Assembly: GCA_964423095.1 (NCBI GenBank)
Contig: CAYRDI010000015.1
Coordinates: 1-38,951 of the forward strand
Reading direction: 5' to 3'
Origin: Micavibrio_A sp964423095
GTDB lineage: Bacteria > Pseudomonadota > Alphaproteobacteria > Micavibrionales > Micavibrionaceae
DNA length: 38,951 bases
Shown: positions 32,937-38,951 of the stretch, piece by piece
How the letters are laid out: every line of letters starts with the position of its first letter
How positions within the stretch are numbered: the stretch's first letter is position 1
Notes under the pieces: model-generated
What the model was told of the DNA's origin: nothing
What the model saw: the letters and a program-made list of their open reading frames with translations, nothing else
Database searches by the model: none
Program-made: the position numbers and the translations under genes

Positions 32937-33881
32937 TTAAGAAAACAGGAGACGGGAGAGTTTTTTGCGCCCGTCCACGGCCAGCGGATCGGCAAAGCCC
33001 AGAGCTTCGAAAAACTTCAGCAGCTCCAGCCGTGCAGCATCGTTGTTCCAGCCGCGCTCCGCCTTGATCACCGTCAAAAGATTGTCGATCGCCGCCGCTT
33101 TTTGCCCCGCAGCAAATTGCGCCTGTGCCAGATCGAACCGTGCCTGATAATCGTTTTCATTTGCGGCAACCTTGTCCAGAAGCGGTTTTAATTTTCCCGC
33201 CGCCTCCCCCGCCCCGCGGGCCAGTTCCACCGCTGTTTTTGCCGCCGCAAAGCCGGGGTTTTTGGCAATCAATTCCGGTGCATTATCGATCATGTCTTGC
33301 GCCTGATCGACCGCGCCGCCTTCTATCATCGCACGGACAAGGCCCGTATAGGCATCAGCGTTGGTTTCATCCTGTTCGAGAATACGCAAATACAAATCCT
33401 GTGCCGCCGGCAAATCCCCCGACGATAAAAAGGCCGCCGCGTCTTTCAGGCTTGCGGGAATGTCCAGCGCATCGGGCATGGAAGACCGCGCGAGTTTGAC
33501 CAGTTGCGCGATCAGGTTTTTGATGTCGGAGGCAGGGCGCGCACCTGTAAAGCCCGTGACGGGTTGTCCTTGAAAAAACGCCATTACGGTGGGCACGGAT
33601 TGAATACGCAAGGCCTGTGCCAAATCGGGGTTTTCATCGATGTTGATTTTGGCAAGCAGGACTTCGCCATTCGCCGCCATCACTTCGGATTCCAGCACCG
33701 GCATCAATTGTTTGCACGGCCCGCACCACGGCGCCCAGAAATCCACCAGCACAGGTTTGTGCATCGAACCTTTGAGCACCCGCGTTTCAAAATCCTTCGT
33801 CGTCACATCGAAGACCGGAGCACCGGTTGGAACGGGTGCGGGTTTGGCATCGGGTTTTTTATCGAATCCAAAAAGTGCCAT
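32937..33881 (-). CDS. cnoX: Thioredoxin-TPR fusion of the CnoX/YbbN type
   Basis: The 314-residue protein has a thioredoxin domain at about 25-130 with an intact WAPWCGPCKQL active site, unlike the SxxC of E. coli CnoX. TPR-like helices follow from about 150 to 310 (ADAYTGLVRAMIEGGAVDQA, NDYQARFDLAQAQFAAGQ). Members protect proteins from chlorine stress and hand them to GroEL or DnaK. A 3-base gap follows the YbaK gene, and the LON-domain gene comes 26 bases later, which suggests a proteostasis operon. Confidence 0.88.
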   Translation of the reverse strand: MALFGFDKKPDAKPAPVPTGAPVFDVTTKDFETRVLKGSMHKPVLVDFWAPWCGPCKQLMPVLESEVMAANGEVLLAKINIDENPDLAQALRIQSVPTVMAFFQGQPVTGFTGARPASDIKNLIAQLVKLARSSMPDALDIPASLKDAAAFLSSGDLPAAQDLYLRILEQDETNADAYTGLVRAMIEGGAVDQAQDMIDNAPELIAKNPGFAAAKTAVELARGAGEAAGKLKPLLDKVAANENDYQARFDLAQAQFAAGQKAAAIDNLLTVIKAERGWNNDAARLELLKFFEALGFADPLAVDGRKKLSRLLFS

Positions 33882-33884
33882 GGG

Positions 33885-34433
33885 TTATGCCCTGTCCGGT
33901 GCGGCTGGGGAAAGATCAACAACATGGGGCGTGTGCCCCGTGCTTTCGATAAATTTCAACAGATCGAACGGTGCGCATCCGATTGTCATGGTATTTAAAA
34001 GCGGGTGGTAATTCACGCGTTCGGTTTCCATCATGGATTTATCCAAAAAGATTTCGACCTGATTTCCCGTGTCGTTGATAATGGCATAGGGGCAGACGGA
34101 GCCGGGCCGCACCCCCAGATATTCCCACAACCGGTCCGCCGACCCGAAGGAAAGTTTTTTCGAATTGATGATGGAGGGCAGTTTTTTTAAATCCACTTCG
34201 GTCGCGTTTTGCAGCACGACGAGAAAGTTTTTCTTTTTGTCATCGCGCAAGAACAAGTTCCGGCAATGGGTGCCGGAAATATCCCGGTCCACGGCATCGG
34301 CTTCGGCCACCGTAAAGACAGCCTGATGATGGTGGAGGGAGAATTCGATTCCGAGGTCCTTTAACCGCGCCATCAATGATTCGGGCGAGGTCGGCAGATC
34401 GGGCGTTTGTGGGTTCTGTGCGGCGTGTGTCAT
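33885..34433 (-). CDS. YbaK/ProX-type aminoacyl-tRNA deacylase
   Basis: The protein has 182 residues from ATG 34433; the frame is open further upstream to 34595, but that part is not conserved-looking. The YbaK/prolyl-tRNA-synthetase-associated domain has FTVAEADAVDRDISGTHCRN, NLFLRDDKKKNFLVVL, and the SFGSADRLWEYLGVRPGSV segment typical of ProX/PrdX. It hydrolyses mischarged Ala-tRNA-Pro or related species. It is the first gene of the row with the thioredoxin, LON and Trm112 genes. Confidence 0.88.
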   Translation of the reverse strand: MTHAAQNPQTPDLPTSPESLMARLKDLGIEFSLHHHQAVFTVAEADAVDRDISGTHCRNLFLRDDKKKNFLVVLQNATEVDLKKLPSIINSKKLSFGSADRLWEYLGVRPGSVCPYAIINDTGNQVEIFLDKSMMETERVNYHPLLNTMTIGCAPFDLLKFIESTGHTPHVVDLSPAAPDRA

Positions 34434-34564
34434 GCCCAACATATGGCGAAAAATAGAGGTTTTTTCAAGGGTTGGCGGTTTTTTGCGCCAAAATTTGTAT
34501 AAGGGGTCCCGTTGTGGCATGATGGGGGCAATTATAAGAAGAAAAAACACAGGGATGTTAGAGC

Positions 34565-34765
34565 ATGAAACCATTAAAAATGCCGCTGGCGGCATTGGGA
34601 GTCGTGGCCGTTCAAAGTTTGTTTGTCCTCGACGACAACCCGCCGCCTTTTACCTTCGCAAAAGATTTGAATTTACAGGAAATACCGACCGCCGCGCGGG
34701 ATTATCGAGAATCGCCCGCGCTTGACCGCGACAGTTACTGGCAACCTTTGGAGTATCACCCATGA
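34565..34765 (+). CDS. Small hypothetical protein with N-terminal hydrophobic segment
   Basis: The 66-residue protein opens MKPLKMPLAALGVVAVQSLF, a likely signal or membrane anchor. A proline-rich and then polar tail follows (DNPPPFTFAKDL, RDSYWQPLEYHP). It overlaps the next gene in ATGA, which supports it being translated. No family recognised. Confidence 0.6.
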   Translation: MKPLKMPLAALGVVAVQSLFVLDDNPPPFTFAKDLNLQEIPTAARDYRESPALDRDSYWQPLEYHP

Positions 34766-35034
34766 TCCGGTTGGGGCAGGCAGCCGACGGACGGTTGGTG
34801 CTGGGAGCGAATGAAACATTCCCCGGCGACATCAAACACATCGAATATTACATCGAACAACGGCTTTTTTCGTTGGTGTTCGACACGGAGGACGAAGACA
34901 GCCGGATCATGCCGTGCGAGTTGGACGAAAAAACAGCCGCCATCGTCCATGCCAGCCCGAACGTGATGGTGGTGGCCATGGCGGCGGCAGAGCCCTATGG
35001 CTATGTCGTCCCGTTGATCCAGATCGGGGTTTAA
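34762..35034 (+). CDS. Hypothetical 90-residue protein
   Basis: It is coupled by ATGA to the preceding small gene. It is acidic and appears to be a small beta-rich domain: RLFSLVFDTEDEDSRIMPCE, then a helix, then VMVVAMAAAEPYGYVVPL. The order of hydrophobic strands and the closing VPL motif resemble the gene at 38374, so the two may be distant paralogues. No function can be assigned. It ends 30 bases before the tRNA-Gly promoter. Confidence 0.6.
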   Translation: MIRLGQAADGRLVLGANETFPGDIKHIEYYIEQRLFSLVFDTEDEDSRIMPCELDEKTAAIVHASPNVMVVAMAAAEPYGYVVPLIQIGV

Positions 35035-35063
35035 GCCGTTCAAAAAATTGAAGGAATTGGGGC

Positions 35064-35091
35064 TTGATTTTCGCGGGCCAGCCTGTATAAA
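35064..35091 (+). promoter_or_regulatory. Promoter for tRNA-Gly
   Basis: TTGATT (35064-35069), a 16-base spacer and TATAAA (35086-35091) lie 27 bases before the tRNA. A GC-rich stretch follows the -10 box (CGCCC), as in stringently controlled stable-RNA promoters. Confidence 0.6.
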
Positions 35092-35118
35092 TACGCCCTG
35101 TTCTTTGAACATACGGAT

Positions 35119-35193
35119 GCGGGTGTAGCTCAGGGGTAGAGCATTACCTTGCCAAGGTAAGGGTCGCGAGTTCGAATCTCGTCACCCGCTCCA
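35119..35193 (+). tRNA. tRNA-Gly (GCC)
   Basis: A complete cloverleaf with acceptor GCGGGTG and CACCCGC, D-arm GCTCAGGGGTAGAGC, anticodon GCC in CTTGCCAAG, T-loop GTTCGAATC, and encoded CCA at 35191-35193. Confidence 0.97.
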
Positions 35194-35204
35194 GTTCAAA
35201 AACC

Positions 35205-36335
35205 TTAAAACCTTCCATACACTTTGAGCGTTTTGGCATTCACGGATTGCACCGTGAAATCCGCCAGAATGCGTTCACGGCCCTTTTTGCCCATCGCTTC
35301 GCGGCGCGCGGGATCTTTAAGCAGCTCTTCAATGGCCTCCGCCAGCACCCAGGCGTTTTTGGGTTCCACGAGCAGGCCCGTGACACCGTCCTCCACCGTT
35401 TCCTTGCAGCCCGGCATATCGGTGGTGATGATCGCGCGGCCCGTGGAGGCTGCCTCCAGCAACACCTTGGGAACCCCTTCCCCGTAATAAGACGGCAGCA
35501 CGACAAGCGCGGCCCCGCGCATCAAATCCGCCACATCGTCCCGTTGGCCGAGCCATTCCAGCGTGCCTTCTCCGGCGAGGTCATCCATTTCTACCTTCGT
35601 CAGCGAATCATGGTTTCCGCGCGCAATATCCCCCGCCACAACAAACCGCGCCGCGATCCCTTTTGATTTGATAATGCGCGCCGCATGAACAAATTCGAGA
35701 ATGCCCTTCGCCTTTAGGAGCCTGGATGCAAACAGCACAACGGGCGCATTGCCGGCAGGTTCGGGCGTATAGGCATATTCATCGGGATCAACGCCCGATC
35801 CGCGAATGATGCCGCAGCGGGATTTATCCACCGCGCCCACGCGCACCAGTTGTTTCGCATCGTCCTTGTTTTGAAAAATCAAAAAGCGTTTATCGCCGCC
35901 AAAGGCAAATTTAAAGAACGGCACGATCATGCCGCGCACCGCTTTGACCTTTGGATCATCCGATGTAAAGAGCGAGCCGAGCCCCGCCACCGTAAAGACA
36001 CACGGCGTTTTAAGGTTGGACGCGCGCAGTGCCATCCCAGTAAAAAAACTATATCGAATCGTAATCGCATGAACCAGATCCGGTTTGACCGCGCGCAAGG
36101 TTTGAAAGATTTTATAAAAGGCCTTCGCCTGCCACAGCGGATTCAAGGAGGACGTATAAGCGGGAAGATCATGCGGAATCATGCCAAGGTCGGTTACGCG
36201 TTTGTCTTTGGCCGCGTGGCTGGTCGCCAGATGCAATTCCCACCCATCCGCCATGATCGCCCGCGCCAGCGGCGCGCGGTGCGTCCAGAATGTATCGATG
36301 TTGTTCACAACGAGAAGCAGTTTCCCCTTGGACAT
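35205..36335 (-). CDS. Family 4 glycosyltransferase
   Basis: The 376-residue GT-B protein has an N-terminal acceptor domain (VNNIDTFWTHRAPLARAI, HAITIRYSFFTGMALRASN). The C-terminal donor domain has VLFASRLLKAKGILEFVHAA and YYGEGVPKVLLEAASTGRAI, the GT4 EX7E motif region, followed by GCKETVEDGVTGLLVEP. It probably adds a sugar to a surface glycan (O-antigen or capsule). It follows asnB by 13 bases, so the two form an operon. Confidence 0.9.
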   Translation of the reverse strand: MSKGKLLLVVNNIDTFWTHRAPLARAIMADGWELHLATSHAAKDKRVTDLGMIPHDLPAYTSSLNPLWQAKAFYKIFQTLRAVKPDLVHAITIRYSFFTGMALRASNLKTPCVFTVAGLGSLFTSDDPKVKAVRGMIVPFFKFAFGGDKRFLIFQNKDDAKQLVRVGAVDKSRCGIIRGSGVDPDEYAYTPEPAGNAPVVLFASRLLKAKGILEFVHAARIIKSKGIAARFVVAGDIARGNHDSLTKVEMDDLAGEGTLEWLGQRDDVADLMRGAALVVLPSYYGEGVPKVLLEAASTGRAIITTDMPGCKETVEDGVTGLLVEPKNAWVLAEAIEELLKDPARREAMGKKGRERILADFTVQSVNAKTLKVYGRF

Positions 36336-36348
36336 CCCCCAAACCCCT

Positions 36349-38298
36349 TCAAGATTTCATCCAGCGGTCATGCCATACCTGAAACATCAGGGCCGTCCAT
36401 AAATCGGAAGCGTTGGCATGACCCCCGCGTCCCACCAGAAAATCATTCCACCGTCCCGCGACCAGATCGGGCCGCAGAATAGTCTGTTTTTGCAAGCGGT
36501 CATAGCTTAAAAGATCGCCCGCCCAGTCTTTTAAAGGACCTTTTAGCCAATCATGTAACGGCACGGTAAAGCCGGATTTGGGACGATCTGTAAGGCTGCG
36601 CGGCATGTATTTTTCAAGCACACGGCGAAGCAGCCATTTTCCTTCCAGCCCCCGGATTTTCATGTCCATCGGCAAGGTCCACGAAAATTCGCACAGTTCG
36701 TAATCCATCAGCGGCGCACGCGCCTCCAGCGCAACAGCCATGGCGGCGCGGTCGGTTTTGACCATCAAATCATTCGGGCGATAAGAAAGCGTATCCGCAT
36801 AGATCAGTTTTTCGGCCAAAGACAATGCTTCCGGCCATGCAGCCGGATCATCGAGCGGGGCATCGGCAACATCCGCGCCCATCACAACCTCGTCCCGTTC
36901 GGGCCAGACCTGAAGAAGGGAGATATAAAGCTCTTTCGTATCGCCTTCGACCAGCGTTTGCGCAAGGCGGTGGACGCGCCGTCCGAATTGCGGATAACGG
37001 GGGCGTAAAGAATCATAGGCCCCTTGCGGCACGGACAACAGAAGGCGGCCCATTTTCGTGCGCACCGCATTCGGCATCCATGCCGTTTTGTTCCAGACGT
37101 AAGGAACGCGCGTATGCCGGTCATACCCGCCCAGAATTTCATCCCCGCCATCCCCGGTGAGGGCGACCGTCACATGCGATCTTGCCAGTTTGCTGACCAG
37201 ATATGTGGGAATTTGCGAGGCATCGGCAAAGGGTTCGTCATACAAATCGGGCAGAAGCGGAACGACATCCAGCATATCCCGATCCGACAGCCGGAATTCA
37301 TGATGATCGGTGCCCAGATGCGCGGCGATTTGTGCCGCGGCCTTTGATTCATCATAGGCCACGTTGTCAAACCCGATGGAGAAGGTTTTGACAGGCATGG
37401 TACTGTTTGCCTGCATCATCGCGACCACGGCACTCGAATCTATTCCGCCCGATAAAAACGCGCCCAATGGCACATCGGACACCATTCTTTGTAAAACCGC
37501 TTTTTGCAGTTTTTCTTTGAATGTGCGGATGGCGGCGGTTTCATCACCGGAAAATGGATTCACGCGGCCCTTTTCTACCGTGTCTTTTAAAGACCAGTAG
37601 AGTTCCATCCGCGCGGATAAATCTTCATCCCCCTTGAGCGCGGAAAGATCGAGACTTAGTTTCCCTCCCGGAAGAAGTTGCCAGACGTTTTTAAATATGG
37701 CGTGCGGGGCGCAGACATAGCCAAAACGCATGAATTGCGCCGTCACGTTGCGATCCAGTTCCGGCGTAAAATCCGGATGGGCATGAAAGGCTTTTAATTC
37801 CGAAGCGAAGAGCAGGGTTTTTTTCGCCCAGCCGATATAGAGCGGCTTTTTACCGAACCGGTCGCGGGCGAAGTGGAGAACACGTTCTTTCCGGTCCCAC
37901 AATGAAAAGGCAAACATGCCGTTGATTTTTTGAAGCGCGCCATCAACGCCCCATTCTTCGATGCAGGCCAGAAGCACTTCGGTATCCGAATGGCCCTGAA
38001 ACCTATGGCCCTTACCACGCAATTCATCGGCGAGTTCGCGGAAATTATAAATTTCGCCGTTATAAACGATCATATACCGCCCCGAATGGGAGGGCATGGG
38101 TTGCAACCCTTTTTCAGAAAGATCGATGATGGCCAGCCGCCCTTGCGCCAACGCCAGCGGCACATCGGGGTCTTGCCAGACATCGTTCGCATCCGGCCCG
38201 CGGTGGCGGATGGCATGGTTCATCGCGGTGGCGATGGCATGGATGTCCCGCCGTTCCCGTGATCCGTCAAGATTGTAAAATCCGGCGATTCCGCACAT
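36349..38298 (-). CDS. asnB: Asparagine synthase (glutamine-hydrolysing) family amidotransferase
   Basis: The 649-residue protein begins MCGIAGFYNLDG, so Cys2 is the glutaminase nucleophile. The domain continues with RHRGPDANDVW, IVYNGEIYNFRELADEL and GHSDTEVLLACIEEWG. The ATP-pyrophosphatase domain follows from about 230, with FLSGGIDSSAVVAMM and ALTGDGGDEILGGYDRH. Homologues next to glycosyltransferases often amidate sugars or act in polysaccharide clusters instead of making free asparagine, and the coupled GT4 gene fits that. A true AsnB role is also possible. Confidence 0.9.
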   Translation of the reverse strand: MCGIAGFYNLDGSRERRDIHAIATAMNHAIRHRGPDANDVWQDPDVPLALAQGRLAIIDLSEKGLQPMPSHSGRYMIVYNGEIYNFRELADELRGKGHRFQGHSDTEVLLACIEEWGVDGALQKINGMFAFSLWDRKERVLHFARDRFGKKPLYIGWAKKTLLFASELKAFHAHPDFTPELDRNVTAQFMRFGYVCAPHAIFKNVWQLLPGGKLSLDLSALKGDEDLSARMELYWSLKDTVEKGRVNPFSGDETAAIRTFKEKLQKAVLQRMVSDVPLGAFLSGGIDSSAVVAMMQANSTMPVKTFSIGFDNVAYDESKAAAQIAAHLGTDHHEFRLSDRDMLDVVPLLPDLYDEPFADASQIPTYLVSKLARSHVTVALTGDGGDEILGGYDRHTRVPYVWNKTAWMPNAVRTKMGRLLLSVPQGAYDSLRPRYPQFGRRVHRLAQTLVEGDTKELYISLLQVWPERDEVVMGADVADAPLDDPAAWPEALSLAEKLIYADTLSYRPNDLMVKTDRAAMAVALEARAPLMDYELCEFSWTLPMDMKIRGLEGKWLLRRVLEKYMPRSLTDRPKSGFTVPLHDWLKGPLKDWAGDLLSYDRLQKQTILRPDLVAGRWNDFLVGRGGHANASDLWTALMFQVWHDRWMKS

Positions 38299-38310
38299 TT
38301 ATTTCACCGT

Positions 38311-38340
38311 TTGTCTTTGCCTTACGGCCTTTGATAGACT
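38311..38340 (+). promoter_or_regulatory. Possible promoter for the gene at 38374
   Basis: TTGTCT (38311-38316), an 18-base spacer and TAGACT (38335-38340) stand 33 bases before the ATG; AAAGGA follows as the ribosome site. Confidence 0.4.
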
Positions 38341-38373
38341 ATTTCAATCAAAGGGAAAAGGATAGCGTTTGCG

Positions 38374-38951
38374 ATGAATATCGACCTGTTTTTAACCGGG
38401 CAAAGCGAGGCGGGGGCCGTGTGCGACGGCGCGTACCCCGAACCTGTGGCCGGTATTATCCTGGATGCGCAAACCCGCGAGCTGACGCTCGAATTCGCGG
38501 GCGGCTCCACATCGCACCTCAACATCCCCATCGAGGATTCCCACAAGGAAAAGCTGCTGTTCGCCCACCGGATGTATGTGGGGTATCTGGAAGACGGTCT
38601 TTTGGTCGATTCCTTCGAGGTACCGTTATTGTATCTGAACGATCCGTATGGCAGTTCGTTCGGCGATCAATCCCCCCTATCGCACCCCAAACGATCGGTC
38701 ATGGCGTTTGAACAGTTCATGAAGCGGTGCAATTTTGCGCAAGCGTTACACCGCGACAATCTGGGTGATGAAAGCATGGCGCGGTCTATCCTGCGCGGAA
38801 TAGATCCCCATGCGTTGAAATACGCGCCCGCGTTGCAGCGGCAAATCCAGATGAATGCGGTTCCCAAAATTCAGGGCGCGCCACAAATGGCGGGGCCCGG
38901 TGGGGCGCGCACAGCCGAAGCAAAACCGCAAGCGCCGCGAGAAGACGATGG
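38374..38951 (+). CDS. Hypothetical protein, 3' end beyond the window
   Basis: At least 192 residues are open to the window edge with no stop. It begins MNIDLFLTGQSEAGAVCDGA and has a beta-rich N-terminal half (GIILDAQTRELTLEFAGG, SFEVPLLYLNDPYGS). A helical segment follows (SVMAFEQFMKRCNFAQALHR), then a Pro/Ala/Gly-rich tail (GAPQMAGPGGARTAEAKPQA). AAAGGA lies 11 bases before ATG. No signal peptide is seen. Family not recognised; it may be a distant relative of the 34762 gene. Confidence 0.7.
   Translation, partial: MNIDLFLTGQSEAGAVCDGAYPEPVAGIILDAQTRELTLEFAGGSTSHLNIPIEDSHKEKLLFAHRMYVGYLEDGLLVDSFEVPLLYLNDPYGSSFGDQSPLSHPKRSVMAFEQFMKRCNFAQALHRDNLGDESMARSILRGIDPHALKYAPALQRQIQMNAVPKIQGAPQMAGPGGARTAEAKPQAPREDD

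Noticed and set aside
1..38951. CRISPR arrays, insertion sequences, prophage genes or att sites
   Set aside because: I found no regularly spaced repeats, transposase or integrase motifs, and no duplicated tRNA ends.

Overview
The window is chromosomal DNA from an alphaproteobacterium of moderate GC content. The evidence is a GcrA cell-cycle regulator with CcrM-type GANTC sites upstream of it, an alphaproteobacterial-style cluster era-rnc-lepB-acpS-DUF2062-spoT-rpoZ, and many short-overlap operons with ATGA or GTG starts. A Micavibrio-like lineage is possible, but I cannot establish it from sequence alone. I see no insertion sequence, prophage, CRISPR array or rRNA. Most of the window is housekeeping, and the novelty lies in small genes and non-coding control regions.

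Layout. 1-2.6 kb is accessory: a minus-strand hypothetical gene split by an in-frame TAG, then an XRE-family regulator translationally coupled to an EgtD-like methyltransferase, with a dyad in the regulator's promoter region. 2.6-7.1 kb holds tRNA-Tyr, rlmB, polA and a PQ-loop-like membrane protein. 7.1-10 kb holds a secreted DUF1223 protein, gpt coupled to an odd alpha/beta-hydrolase-like gene, then rpmI-rplT. 10-10.7 kb is mostly non-coding, with repeats, terminators and one small gene. 10.7-18 kb holds a HAD phosphatase, pheS, a small unknown gene, pheT, an Ldh_2-family dehydrogenase and a convergent fadD. 18-26 kb holds a double cold-shock-domain protein, gcrA, and the era-to-rpoZ set. 26-29.5 kb holds an NYN-domain protein, a large chemoreceptor and a small secreted protein. 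29.6-31.4 kb holds leuA with a leucine-rich leader peptide. 31.5-35.2 kb holds an orphan P-loop gene, a YbaK/CnoX-like/LON/Trm112 gene row, two small unknown genes and tRNA-Gly. 35.2-38.9 kb holds a glycosyltransferase with asnB, and an unknown gene running off the end.

Functional themes. The translation and RNA genes (rlmB, rpmI, rplT, pheST, two tRNAs, rnc, era, trm112, YbaK) sit with stringent-response and transcription genes (spoT, rpoZ). The most interesting control element is upstream of leuA. A 19-residue peptide with seven leucines appears to start at or next to the transcription start. Its leucine codons are complementary to the leuA Shine-Dalgarno region and no U-run terminator follows, which suggests attenuation at the level of translation. 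The second is the gcrA upstream region, where a perfect 12-bp palindrome holds two GANTC sites. The least understood genes are the XRE/EgtD-like pair, the P-loop orphan at 31.5 kb, the amber-split gene at the left edge, and several small proteins.
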